A DNA stretch of 32,015 bases, taken from NCBI GenBank assembly GCA_015231965.1, contig JADGAP010000001.1:1-32015 (forward strand), in the 5' to 3' direction. The notes under the pieces were generated by a model. That model ran no database searches and was not told where the DNA came from. It saw nothing but the letters and a program-made list of their open reading frames with translations. Every line of letters starts with the position of its first letter. Position 1 is the first letter of the stretch. Position numbers and translations under genes: made by a program. Positions 1 to 7,629 of this stretch are shown one piece after another. This stretch comes from Magnetococcales bacterium (GTDB lineage: Bacteria; Pseudomonadota; Magnetococcia; Magnetococcales; JADGAP01).

Positions 1-33
1 GCTGTTTCGATGCTTCAGGCTGCCTGAATCGGT

Positions 34-204
34 TTACTGAGCTGAACGGTTACGAAATTCAGCAAAAAATACCATCTGTCCAAAGGGCGTTGCCGACTCT
101 TGATCGTCCCATCGCACATGGATCCCGCCTCCAGGCGTCACCAGTCTCAAGGCCGTCATCACCTCTTTCCGACCCGCTTCCTCACGCCTTTTCGCTTCAC
201 CCAT
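34..204 (-). pseudogene. N-terminal fragment of an IS transposase
   Basis: A 56-codon reading frame starts MGEAKRRE and contains GGGIHVRWD followed by SATPFGQMVFFAEF. From memory this resembles the N-terminus of IS4-like DDE transposases, which open with a short strand ending in RWD, then a T-P-x-G-Q-x-x-F-F motif. The similarity stops after AEF, near position 54, and six codons later the frame ends in TAA, so all catalytic residues are missing. The sequence below about 54 may be the end of another inserted element. The upstream region has TTGACA (269-274) and TAATGT (247-252) on the minus strand, a possible old transposase promoter with short 16-bp spacing. The family assignment rests on recalled motifs only. 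Confidence 0.5.
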
Positions 205-333
205 TTGGTGACTCCATGACTGGAAGGTTTACCCAATCTTCCAAGTACATTACACCTTCTCGCCCCATGTCAACTGCCGGATCTAGGATCATGGAACTCG
301 ACCTTTTGGTTGCGGCCATGCCGCGCCATGACT

Positions 334-1677
334 CTAAAGTCCAGCCCCCTCCGTCAACCAAGGGATCAGGTAGTCCGGGGCTTGACCGCGCACGTCCCGC
401 CACATCTCCCCGTGATCAGGTTCCCGGGGTAGGGCGAAACGATGCGCCGCTTCTTCCAGCAGGGCCAGCAGATCGTCCAGTTGGCCTGGGGTGTGGGTGG
501 CGTTGATCGTGAGCCGCAGCCGGGGGCGTTCCACCGGGGCCAGGGGGGCGACGATGGCCGGACACAACACCCCCCGCTCCAGCAAAAAATTTTCCACCCT
601 CCGGGCCGTCTCCACCGTCGGCAGGAACAGGGGCAGGATGGGCGACCAGCGCCGGGGGATGGGAAATCCCAGGTCCAGCAATCCCTTCAGCAGTCGGGCG
701 ACGTTGCCCCACAGCCGCGCCCGCCACTGGGGCTCCTGTTGGAGAATCTCCAGGGCCGCCAGGGAGGCCGCCGCCTGTTCCGCCGGCAGGGGCGAGGTGA
801 AGCGATAGCCCGAGGCGGTGAAGCGCAGATAATCCACCACCGCCTCCGAAGCGGCGAGAAAGCCTCCCATCGCCCCCAGGGCCTTGCTCAGGGTGCCCAT
901 GCGCAGGGGGATGCGCCCTTCCAGTCCGAAATGTTCCCCCGCCCCCCGCCCGCCGGGGCCGAAGACGCCGGTGGCGTGGGCCTCGTCCACCATCAGGGCG
1001 GCACCGTGTTCTTCCGCCAGGGCGACGATCTCCGGCAGGGGGGCCAGATCCCCCTCCATGCTGAACACCGTGTCGGTGACGATCAGGATCCGCCGCCCCC
1101 GCAACCCGTGGAGTCGTTGGGCCAGATCCGCCGCGTCGCCGTGGCGGTAGCGCTGACAGGGGGCATGGGCCAGTCGGACGCCCATCTGGATGCTGCGATG
1201 GTTCAGGGCGTCGGAGAGGATCACCCCCTCGCCGTCCCCCTCCCCCGGTTGGGCGGGAAGGGCGAAAAAGCGTTCGCACACCCGCCCGGCGTCCATCAGG
1301 GCGGGGATCACCGCCACGTTGGTCAGCAGTCCGGTGGCGAAGGTGAGGCAGGCCTCGCTCCCCTCGAAGGCCGCCAGCGCCTCTTCCAACTGGCGCAGCA
1401 GGGTCAATCCCCCCCCCAGCCGACGGGATTCGGTGGTGGCGTGGCCGAACTCTTCCAGCGCCCGCCGGGCCGCCCGCCGCACCGCCGGATGACGGCTCAA
1501 CCCCAGATAGTTGTTGGAGGCGAAGGAGACATACTCCCGCCCCCCCATGCGCACCGTGGGGGCGGGCAGGTTCTCCACCTCCCATTCGTCGGTGAGCCAG
1601 CCCGCCGCCCGCAGCCGGTCGCGGCGATCCGTCACCGTGGCCAGTAGGGAAGAGGAGTATGAATGGGGTCGGGACAT
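334..1677 (-). CDS. bioF: PLP-dependent acyltransferase, BioF/KBL (AOS) family
   Basis: This 447-residue protein belongs to the alpha-oxoamine synthase family, which condenses an amino acid with an acyl thioester (BioF: alanine plus pimeloyl-ACP or -CoA, in biotin synthesis). Visible motifs in order are FASNNYLGLSRHP near residue 52, the substrate loop RRLGGG, DALNHRSI, DEAHATGVFGPGGRG, and the PLP-lysine motif GTLSKALGAMGG. The C-terminal half has ATVxxN-like sequence (LRLTINATHT), as in BioF. It is longer than the usual 385-400 residues, with an acidic/Gly insertion around PGEGDGEG and a C-terminal extension. No other biotin gene is nearby, so 2-amino-3-ketobutyrate CoA ligase or a lipid-forming AOS enzyme is possible. 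The ATG at 1677 lacks an obvious ribosome binding site. Confidence 0.7.
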   Translation of the reverse strand: MSRPHSYSSSLLATVTDRRDRLRAAGWLTDEWEVENLPAPTVRMGGREYVSFASNNYLGLSRHPAVRRAARRALEEFGHATTESRRLGGGLTLLRQLEEALAAFEGSEACLTFATGLLTNVAVIPALMDAGRVCERFFALPAQPGEGDGEGVILSDALNHRSIQMGVRLAHAPCQRYRHGDAADLAQRLHGLRGRRILIVTDTVFSMEGDLAPLPEIVALAEEHGAALMVDEAHATGVFGPGGRGAGEHFGLEGRIPLRMGTLSKALGAMGGFLAASEAVVDYLRFTASGYRFTSPLPAEQAAASLAALEILQQEPQWRARLWGNVARLLKGLLDLGFPIPRRWSPILPLFLPTVETARRVENFLLERGVLCPAIVAPLAPVERPRLRLTINATHTPGQLDDLLALLEEAAHRFALPREPDHGEMWRDVRGQAPDYLIPWLTEGAGL

Positions 1678-1787
1678 GCGCTTTCAACACTGCCGAAGGG
1701 AATGGGGGGACGCCAAGCTTGGCCACAATACGCCGCCCCCTTCCAACTGACCACCCCCTTCCCTCCGAATCACGCCGCCTTTCCGTC

Positions 1788-1812
1788 AAAAAAAATCCCC
1801 CAAGCGGGGGAG
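1788..1812 (-). terminator. Rho-independent terminator
   Basis: On the minus strand a CCCCC-GCTT-GGGGG stem-loop is followed directly by ATTTTTTTT. It lies about 46 bp past the stop codon of the hypothetical gene at 1858-2637, as expected for the end of that operon. It also separates that operon from the downstream bioF-like gene. Confidence 0.75.
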
Positions 1813-1857
1813 GTCATTCTCTTGTTCATCACCGCGTAATCGTTTCAATGGGGGAAG

Positions 1858-2637
1858 TCAGCACCCTGCCGACCGGTGACGTCCGCTCTGATGGGCCGCC
1901 GTGGCGGCACCCAACCAAGCGGAAATTTCTGCCCGTTGCAACATGTTCACGGACTCCTCCAACAATTGTCCCTTGCGCAGCAGTTCCATGATCAAGTCAA
2001 TCGCCATTGCGAGAATCTCCCTGCAATAGCTTTCACACGGTTTCGGTTCGCATGCCTCGCAAACGCCGCGCCATTGTCTTCTTGCTACATCAATGCTCTC
2101 CAATTGCTCCCCGGTCCAGGCCGAATACCAGACTTTCGTTTGGATATCGTGCATCACGTTCACCGCAACCAGTTCCGCCTCGTCCCCCGAAATACCCGGA
2201 ATGGCCGCCAACGCGATTTTCTGGAGCATGGCCGTCAGCCCCGCCTTGATCTCGCTCTCAATTCTTGTCGCCACATCCCCGAACTGCTTTCCGAGAGTCT
2301 GTGCATTCCTATAAAATTCCGCTTTCTTGATCAGGCTTCCTTGGGCTCCCACCCCTCCTGAAAATGCTGGCGTACCAGCATAGTGATCAAGAAAACTCTT
2401 GCACGCTCCGCTGCAAAGAACCTTTAACTGTGACTCATATTCACCCACGATTGAAACCATCTTGAGATTATAACTTCTCAATAAACGCCGATTCAATACT
2501 ATCGACGCTAAATCGTTATAATAATTTGATATGTCATCGCAATTCGCTGGTGGCACTCCACAATTCAGCAGAGCTTGTAGAATTCCGTTCTTCCGCACCT
2601 GAATCTCTTCGTCAGACAAAGGGATCAACATGGTCAT
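1858..2637 (-). CDS. Hypothetical protein, second gene of a coupled pair
   Basis: I do not recognise this 259-residue protein. It looks soluble, with no signal peptide or membrane segment, and mostly helical. Cysteines are frequent: one at C26, another in CSGAC, and a cluster around CEACEPKPCESYC in the C-terminal third. That cluster could bind a metal, but no known zinc-finger spacing is evident. Its ATG overlaps the TGA of the upstream gene (ATGA at 2634-2637), which implies translational coupling. A second in-frame ATG two codons later is an alternative start. The 5' part (about 2400-2640) is visibly more AT-rich than the 3' part, which hints at recent acquisition or mosaic origin. A strong terminator follows at 1788-1812. 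Confidence 0.7.
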   Translation of the reverse strand: MTMLIPLSDEEIQVRKNGILQALLNCGVPPANCDDISNYYNDLASIVLNRRLLRSYNLKMVSIVGEYESQLKVLCSGACKSFLDHYAGTPAFSGGVGAQGSLIKKAEFYRNAQTLGKQFGDVATRIESEIKAGLTAMLQKIALAAIPGISGDEAELVAVNVMHDIQTKVWYSAWTGEQLESIDVARRQWRGVCEACEPKPCESYCREILAMAIDLIMELLRKGQLLEESVNMLQRAEISAWLGAATAAHQSGRHRSAGC

Positions 2638-3518
2638 TGCGGGTCTTCCTTCCCTAGCGACTGGGCCGCAACTTTGAATGTTTTCGTTTTTTCCTGGAAA
2701 AATCGATCATATTCCTCATCGCTCATCGCTTCCACGGACGCCATGAATTCCGAAGCCGCCGCATCGCGCTCTGGTTCGATGCCAGGGTCTGTCGGGCCTT
2801 GCGACTCCCGGCGGGCCGCCGCGAGAAAAATAAGCGCCAGGCTTTGAGGGGAGAACTCGAAGTATCTCAGACCGGTCACCAGATCGTGCAAAAGCTCTGG
2901 GCTCAACTCCACCCGGTAGCGCACCTTGTGCGTACTCAGCAGATTTTCGGTCAATCCCAAACCGACGATCGCGGCGACGAACTCGTTGAGAAAGAGACGA
3001 AGCGAACCGAGGGAGTCGTTGCCTGGAGGATCCTGGAAAAGCTCCCGAATGGTGCCGACGCACTGAGCTTCCGCCTGTCGCATGACGGGGTCCGTTTGCG
3101 CTGGTTCACGCTGCAACCAACTTTCCAGCCCAGCCAATTCATCTTGGTAGGAGATCAATCGCAACGGTTTGTAACGGGCTATATTGTACGTTAACAATGC
3201 GGATTTTTTTCCGCACGAAGGCTTCTTAAGATGATAAACACCCTTGTAAACATTAATCGCCATCAGCGTCTTACGAATCACCTCCTCGAGTACGACATCA
3301 TCGCAGGCGATTTTGACCCCCAGCATCTCCTCGACATGGGTCACGGCCTGCTCGACAAGCTTGGCGAAATCCTTCGCCTTGAGCTTGTCGCCACGCTCGG
3401 TGGATTCACCAGGCCCCTGATCCTTTTCATCCCCTTCCGGATGCCCCTTCATATCTTCCGGTCTACCGCCACAGCCCTCCATCCCTGACCCTGCCTTTCT
3501 TTCCCGCCCCTCGTCCAT
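2634..3518 (-). CDS. Hypothetical protein, first gene of a coupled pair
   Basis: This 294-residue protein is of no family I know. The first 45 residues are very polar and low in complexity (many G, E, K, D), so the folded part probably begins near KAKDFAKLVEQAVTHVEEML. A later ATG (residue 13 or 23) may be the true start, because the ATG at 3518 has no clear ribosome binding site. The middle contains a helical region with EEVIRKTLMAINVYKGVYH. The tail is acidic and charged (SDEEYDRFFQEKTKTFK). No membrane segment or catalytic motif is visible. It overlaps the next gene by 4 bp, so the two products probably act together. Confidence 0.7.
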   Translation of the reverse strand: MDEGRERKAGSGMEGCGGRPEDMKGHPEGDEKDQGPGESTERGDKLKAKDFAKLVEQAVTHVEEMLGVKIACDDVVLEEVIRKTLMAINVYKGVYHLKKPSCGKKSALLTYNIARYKPLRLISYQDELAGLESWLQREPAQTDPVMRQAEAQCVGTIRELFQDPPGNDSLGSLRLFLNEFVAAIVGLGLTENLLSTHKVRYRVELSPELLHDLVTGLRYFEFSPQSLALIFLAAARRESQGPTDPGIEPERDAAASEFMASVEAMSDEEYDRFFQEKTKTFKVAAQSLGKEDPQ

Positions 3519-3577
3519 TTGGGAATCAACCCGGCACCCAATCGGCTGTCGCTATCCAAATAACTCAACTCAACCGC

Positions 3578-3832
3578 TTACGCGGCGGAAGGTGCGTCCG
3601 CAATCGGACCTTGGCTTTGTCCCTGCAAAAGCCATCTGGCCCCATGGACCGCGGTAGTGTTGGACAAATACCAACGATTTCCCCGGGCCAAGGCCTCATC
3701 GGGATGCTGGATGTAGTCGGAGTTGTCGCAGAACGGGCGCTCGGTCTTGTTCAGAACGCCGCCCTCCTTGAACGCCGCTCCAGCCTCCCGCTCCGCTTCG
3801 CTCCCGAGAAATCGTGAGAAATCCTTGCGCAT
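3578..3832 (-). CDS. Small hypothetical protein
   Basis: This is an 84-residue polar protein beginning MRKDFSRFLGSE. It holds CDNSDYIQHPDEALARGNRWYL and ends in an Ala/Pro-rich tail. I chose the ATG at 3832 over the one at 3838 because GGAG lies 8 bases before it, whereas the first ATG is only 2 bases from GGAG. The stop is 59 bp ahead of the hypothetical pair at 2634-3518 on the same strand, so it may be the first gene of that transcription unit. No family is recognised. The composition looks protein-like, with no repeats. Confidence 0.5.
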   Translation of the reverse strand: MRKDFSRFLGSEAEREAGAAFKEGGVLNKTERPFCDNSDYIQHPDEALARGNRWYLSNTTAVHGARWLLQGQSQGPIADAPSAA

Positions 3833-4412
3833 CGACATCGCTCCAAAAGGGGGGTTAAGGGCGGCCTCGCAGGGCCGCGAGACACTAAAACATTGAAATG
3901 AAAGCGCATTCCAACACTCTCATTCCACGCTACGCCCGGGCACGGGGCATGAAAGGATCCGGCGAGGGAGGGGGGTGCCGAGTCCTGTCGCGCAGAAAAT
4001 AGCCGAAAAGTTCCATGAAAAGAAGAGATAATTTTCCCTCATACAAAAATATAATCCTCTCGACGCAACGCGCACCGCACCGCAGGGGGTGCCATCTTGC
4101 CCCACCTTGACGCGCCATCCCCCCCCAACGGGCACTGGGAAACACGCCCCCCCCCCTCCGCCGAACCCCTTCCGTCGGCGACATTCCAGCCTCCTCGGGA
4201 ACATTTTCCGGCTCGCCCGGGGCGAGACTACATCATGTTTCATTTCTACGCCATCCGCATGAAGAACACCTTATCACTGAACTTAAGAATCTATTCCGCC
4301 TAGGAAAGTTCTATAACATAATGTAGGATTGTAACAATATTCGTTATGGTTCTTATCGGCCCGCTTGGTGAAAGATTTAGCAATTTTTCACCAAATTTTC
4401 AACCGAAGAAAG
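3833..4412. other. Intergenic region with no recognised gene
   Basis: About 580 bases have no convincing coding frame. The first part is GC-rich, with long C runs around 4145-4156. Two AT-rich patches (about 4020-4060 and 4240-4410) could hold promoters, but I see no well-spaced -35/-10 pair. Short reading frames here lack ribosome binding sites and look like chance. Confidence 0.5.
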
Positions 4413-4460
4413 CAGCACCCGCCCCGCCTGTTCGGCGACGAGGGGTCCGGGTCGGCGGCG
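4413..4460. repeat. Displaced copy of the queG 3' end
   Basis: This 48-base stretch matches 5213-5262 with about one substitution and one missing G in a G run. In queG it encodes the residues around DPDPLVAEQAARVLV. The copy here is out of any gene. The two copies lie as direct repeats on either side of the toxin-antitoxin module (4509-5124). Confidence 0.85.
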
Positions 4461-4508
4461 GGGGATTTCGGCGGGAACTGAGGTTATCACGCGCGGGGAA
4501 AGGGCGAT

Positions 4509-4823
4509 TCAGCGGGGAGCGGCGGAGGATTCGAGAGGCGAGGCGGCTTCGGCGTGGAGTTTCAAGCCCAGGGCCTGGATCACCTTCATCACCGTGGCGA
4601 ACTCCGGGTTGCCGTCGGCGGAGAGCGCCCGATACAGGCCCTCGCGGGAAATGCCCGCGTCCAGCGCCAATTGACTCATGCCCCGAGCGCGGGCGATCAC
4701 CCCCAGCGCATGGGTCACCAGCGCGGGATCCCCTTCCGCCAGGCAGGCATCCAGGTAAAGCGTCATCTCCTCTTCGCTCTTGAGGTATTCGGCGGCGTCA
4801 TAACGAGAAAACGTTTCGCCCAT
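4509..4823 (-). CDS. Antitoxin of a RelE-type TA module (HTH addiction antidote)
   Basis: This 104-residue DNA-binding antitoxin fits the putative addiction module antidote family (HigA-like, XRE HTH). The N-terminus has RYDAAEYLKSEEEMTLYLDACLAEGDPALVTHALGVIARARGM split over the toxin-binding and linker region. The helix-turn-helix follows as SQLALDAGISREGLYRALS, with the usual NPEFATVMKVIQALGLKL after it. It would neutralise the toxin and repress the operon. It starts 3 bp after the position where the toxin frame should stop, the normal toxin-then-antitoxin order for this family. The gene is intact although its toxin is frameshifted. Confidence 0.85.
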   Translation of the reverse strand: MGETFSRYDAAEYLKSEEEMTLYLDACLAEGDPALVTHALGVIARARGMSQLALDAGISREGLYRALSADGNPEFATVMKVIQALGLKLHAEAASPLESSAAPR

Positions 4824-4826
4824 GGG

Positions 4827-5124
4827 TCACTCCTTCCATTCCTTGGCGATGCGCAGGGCATTGACGATGTCGGCATCCTGGCTGCGCTTGTCGCCGCCAG
4901 CCAACAACACCATGAGCATGGAGCCGCGTTGCATAAAAATAGATCCGATAACCGGGACCATGATCGATCCGCATTTCCGAGACGCCCTCGCCCACTGGTT
5001 TCATGTCCCCGAGATTGCCACAGGCGGCGCGGTCAATCCGGGCGAGAATCCGCATGGCGGCCCGGCGATCCTTCAGACCGCACAACCACCGTTTAAACGT
5101 CTCGCTTTGCAGGATGTCGATCAT
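4827..5124 (-). pseudogene. RelE/ParE-type toxin with a frameshift
   Basis: The frame starts MIDILQSETFKRWL and runs through LKDRRAAMRILARIDRAA, GNLGDMKPVGEGVSEMRID and GPGYRIYF, which is typical of the RelE/HigB-like toxin partner of antidote-type antitoxins. After YF the reading frame is lost at a run of five A on the plus strand (4935-4939). Removing one base restores MQRGSMLMVLLAGGDKRSQ, then DADIVNALRIAKEWKE and a TGA at 4827-4829, the expected family ending. In the present frame the ORF continues to 4798, overlaps the antitoxin and has an unrelated tail. The tail normally carries active-site residues, so the toxin is probably inactive unless the shift is a sequencing error or is bypassed by slippage. 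Confidence 0.8.
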
Positions 5125-5179
5125 GAAGAGATTGTGAACTGTGGGTTACAGACCGTCAACAGAAATGCTGTCGATCTCC

Positions 5180-6238
5180 TCAAGCCCGGGGGGGATCTCC
5201 AACCCTTTCCACCAGCACCCGCGCCGCCTGTTCGGCGACGAGGGGGTCCGGGTCGGCGGCGAGGCGTTGCAGGGCGCGGCGTTGGTCGGCGTCATCCCGC
5301 TGGGCCAAGGCGTTGCCCAGGGCGATGGCGACGTTGCGCAGCAACCGACCGCGCTTGATCCGCAAGACCGGGGTTCCGGCGAAGCGGGCGCGGAAGGCCG
5401 CCTCGTCCAGGGCGGCCAGTTCCACCAGCGAGGGGGCGACCAGGGGGGGGAGGGGTTGGAACTCCGGCCAGGGCGAGGCCGACGGGGCGAATCGACCGAA
5501 GGGACAGGCGGTCAGGCAGTCGTCGCAGCCGTAAATCCGATTCCCCAGGGGGCACCAAAATTCCTGGGGAATCACCCCCTTGTATTCAATGGTGAGGTAG
5601 GCCAGACAGCGGGAGGCGTCCAGGCGGTAGGGGGTGAGGCAGCGGGTGGGGCAGGCGTCCAGGCAGCGGGTGCAGCTTCCGCAGTGGTCTCCTTGCGGCG
5701 CGCTGGGGGGGAGATCGAGGGGGAGGAGAATTTCCGTCAGCAGCAGCCAGGGGCCGTGGCGGCGGGAGATGAGCAGGGCGTTCTTGCCCTGCCAGCCCAG
5801 ACCGGCGGCGACGCCCAGGGGTTTTTCCAGCAGCGGGGCGCTGTCCACCGCCACCCAGGCGGGGAGTTCCACGCCCCAGGCGCGACGCAGCCGTTCCAGC
5901 ACCGCCTCGGCGCGCTGCCGCAACACCGTGTGATAATCGGGGCGGGCGGCGTGGGCGGCGATCACTCCCCGACCGGGGTCCGACGGCGGCCCGGGGGATT
6001 GCGGCGGCGGGGCGAGGGCGGCCAGGGCGATCACCGAGCGGGCCTCGGGACGCCAGCCCCGGGGATCGGCCCGCCGCGCCGGATCCCGAGCCAGCCAGGC
6101 CATGCCGCCGTGACGCCCTTCCGCCAGCCAGCCGGGCAGGTGTTCCGCCCCCGGCGGCGGTTCGGCCCGGGCGATCCCCGCCAGGACGAACCCTTCCGCC
6201 CGCGCCGCCGCCGCAATCGCCTCTCCCTGTGGATCCAC
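5180..6238 (-). CDS. queG: Epoxyqueuosine reductase QueG
   Basis: QueG is the cobalamin-dependent iron-sulfur enzyme that reduces epoxyqueuosine to queuosine at the wobble base of tRNAs. The protein shows DSAPLLEKPLGVAAGLGW and GKNALLI, two 4Fe-4S clusters (CGSCTRCLDACPT and CDDCLTACPFG), and EYKGVIPQEF between them. HEAT-like helices follow near the C-terminus (LLRNVAIALGNA, DPLVAEQAARVL). I place the start at the GTG at 6238 (352 residues), where AAGGGG precedes it by 6 bases. Reading further up to 6313 would add residues encoded by a dispersed repeat that begins at 6250. Part of its 3' end is duplicated at 4413-4460. Confidence 0.93.
   Translation of the reverse strand: MDPQGEAIAAAARAEGFVLAGIARAEPPPGAEHLPGWLAEGRHGGMAWLARDPARRADPRGWRPEARSVIALAALAPPPQSPGPPSDPGRGVIAAHAARPDYHTVLRQRAEAVLERLRRAWGVELPAWVAVDSAPLLEKPLGVAAGLGWQGKNALLISRRHGPWLLLTEILLPLDLPPSAPQGDHCGSCTRCLDACPTRCLTPYRLDASRCLAYLTIEYKGVIPQEFWCPLGNRIYGCDDCLTACPFGRFAPSASPWPEFQPLPPLVAPSLVELAALDEAAFRARFAGTPVLRIKRGRLLRNVAIALGNALAQRDDADQRRALQRLAADPDPLVAEQAARVLVERVGDPPRA
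5213..5262. repeat. Parent copy of the 50-bp direct repeat inside queG
   Basis: This part of the queG 3' coding region is nearly identical to 4413-4460. Here it is in frame and conserved as protein, so it is the likely source copy. Confidence 0.8.
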
Positions 6239-6249
6239 GCCCCACCCCT

Positions 6250-6543
6250 TATAGTCATCCCATTTCAGATTGGCGCATTGGAAGATTGATGGAGCAAGGA
6301 ACTCATTCCCCAAAATAGACCGTCATTCCCGCGAAAGCGGGAATCCAGGAAAGCCAATAGGCGAATGGCTCACTTCAAAAAAACGGAAAAGGAGCTTGGT
6401 TACTCGTGGCAATGTCTGCATTTTCCTCCCCCGCCCCTGGATTCTCGCTTCCGCGGGAATGACGATGGTGTGTTTGAAAAAATGGGTTGCATCCCCTGAC
6501 GCCGCTTGAGGTCATGCCCCATTTTTAATTGGAACATCCATCC
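6250..6543. mobile_element. MITE-like dispersed element, copy 1
   Basis: The left end reads TATAGTCATCCCATTTCAG, resembling the left ends at 14772 and 24280. Inside are two inverted arms (6321-6348 and 6436-6463), each able to fold into an ATTCCC...GGGAAT hairpin. Between them is the shared stretch with AAAGCCAATAGGCGAATGGC. The right end near TTAATTGGAACATCC is diverged. There is no transposase, so it would have to be moved in trans. The element fills the gap between the queG start and the xerC stop. Confidence 0.7.
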
Positions 6544-6569
6544 ACCGTCTCGGGATGCCGTGAGGGCCT

Positions 6570-7628
6570 TTAGGATCCTTGGGAGGAATCCTCGTCCTCG
6601 CGCTTGCGCAGAGCCCGGGGGTGGGCTTGGTCATAGATTTGGGCCAAGCGGGCGAAATCCAGATGGGTGTAGCGTTGGGTGGTGGAGAGGGAGGCGTGTC
6701 CCAGCAGCTCCTGAATCTCCCGCAAGCCCGCCCCCGCCTGCAACAAGTGGGTGGCGAAGGCGTGCCGCAAGGCGTGGGGCGTGGTTCCCTCGGGCAACCC
6801 CAGACGCAACCGCGCCGCTTCCAACAAACGCTGCACCGCCCGGGGCGTCAGCCGCTCCCCCCGCGCCCCGAGAAACAACGGACCATTGACCGACAGGGGC
6901 GGAACCGCCTGCGTCACCGCCGTCAAATAACGTCCGATGGCCTCCCGCGCCAGCTTGCCCACCGGCACGATGCGCTCCTTGCCCCCCTTGCCCAGCACCC
7001 GGGCCTCGCCATGGCGGCCATCCACGTCGAACCGATTGAGCCCGCACAACTCCCCCACCCGCAACCCGCTGCCGTAGAGCAGCTCCAGCACCGCCAGATC
7101 CCGCAACTCCAGCCACGGCTCCCGGGGGCGGGGACGTTCCGCTTCCAGAATCACGGGGGCGCTCATCAGGCGGGCGGTGGGCTCCTCGGCGGGGGCGCGG
7201 GGGAGCCGCTTGGGCAGTTTGGGCGGGCTGATCAACGCCGCCGGATTGTGGGTCGTCACCCCGTCCCGTTCCAAAAATCGCCACCACGCCCGCACCGCCG
7301 CCATCCGCCGGGCGAGGGTGGTCTTGGCCAATTTTTGCCCCAGGCTCCAACTCAAGAAGGCGCGCAGGCTCTCCGGTCCGGCGGAGGTCACATCCTCCCG
7401 GGTCATGGAGCGGTGGTAGCGCGCCTCCCAAAAATCGGCGAAGGCGTGCAAATCTCGCAAATAGGCCGCCACCGTGTGGGGCGACAGACGACGCACTTCC
7501 GCCAAATCGCGGCGAAACGCCGCCATGTGGGGGAGGTCCGGCAAGGGCGGAATCAACGGCGGGGCCAGGGGCTCCGGCACCCCTGCGGTGGACTGACCGG
7601 AAGAAGACGATGAGCCACGGGTCGCCAA
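6570..7628 (-). CDS. xerC: Tyrosine recombinase XerC
   Basis: XerC acts with XerD at dif to resolve chromosome dimers. The N-terminal core-binding domain has SPHTVAAYLRDLHAF. The catalytic domain shows the Arg in GSGLRVGELCGL, Lys in LGKGGKERIVPVG, HxxR in PHALRHAFATHLL, His in LLGHASLSTTQRYTH and the Tyr nucleophile in the same motif. The apparent start is a TTG at 7628, one base after the DUF484 stop, with GGAGGGG close upstream. Initiation at the later ATG (MAAFRRDL) would remove about 34 poorly conserved Ser/Pro-rich residues. Tight linkage to DUF484 matches the dapF-DUF484-xerC arrangement of other proteobacteria and supports XerC rather than a phage integrase. Confidence 0.93.
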   Translation of the reverse strand: MATRGSSSSSGQSTAGVPEPLAPPLIPPLPDLPHMAAFRRDLAEVRRLSPHTVAAYLRDLHAFADFWEARYHRSMTREDVTSAGPESLRAFLSWSLGQKLAKTTLARRMAAVRAWWRFLERDGVTTHNPAALISPPKLPKRLPRAPAEEPTARLMSAPVILEAERPRPREPWLELRDLAVLELLYGSGLRVGELCGLNRFDVDGRHGEARVLGKGGKERIVPVGKLAREAIGRYLTAVTQAVPPLSVNGPLFLGARGERLTPRAVQRLLEAARLRLGLPEGTTPHALRHAFATHLLQAGAGLREIQELLGHASLSTTQRYTHLDFARLAQIYDQAHPRALRKREDEDSSQGS

Positions 7629-7629
7629 T

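Noticed and set aside
3920-4243. Minus-strand frames of 84-107 codons
   Set aside because: They depend on long G/C runs, lack ribosome binding sites and resemble no family.
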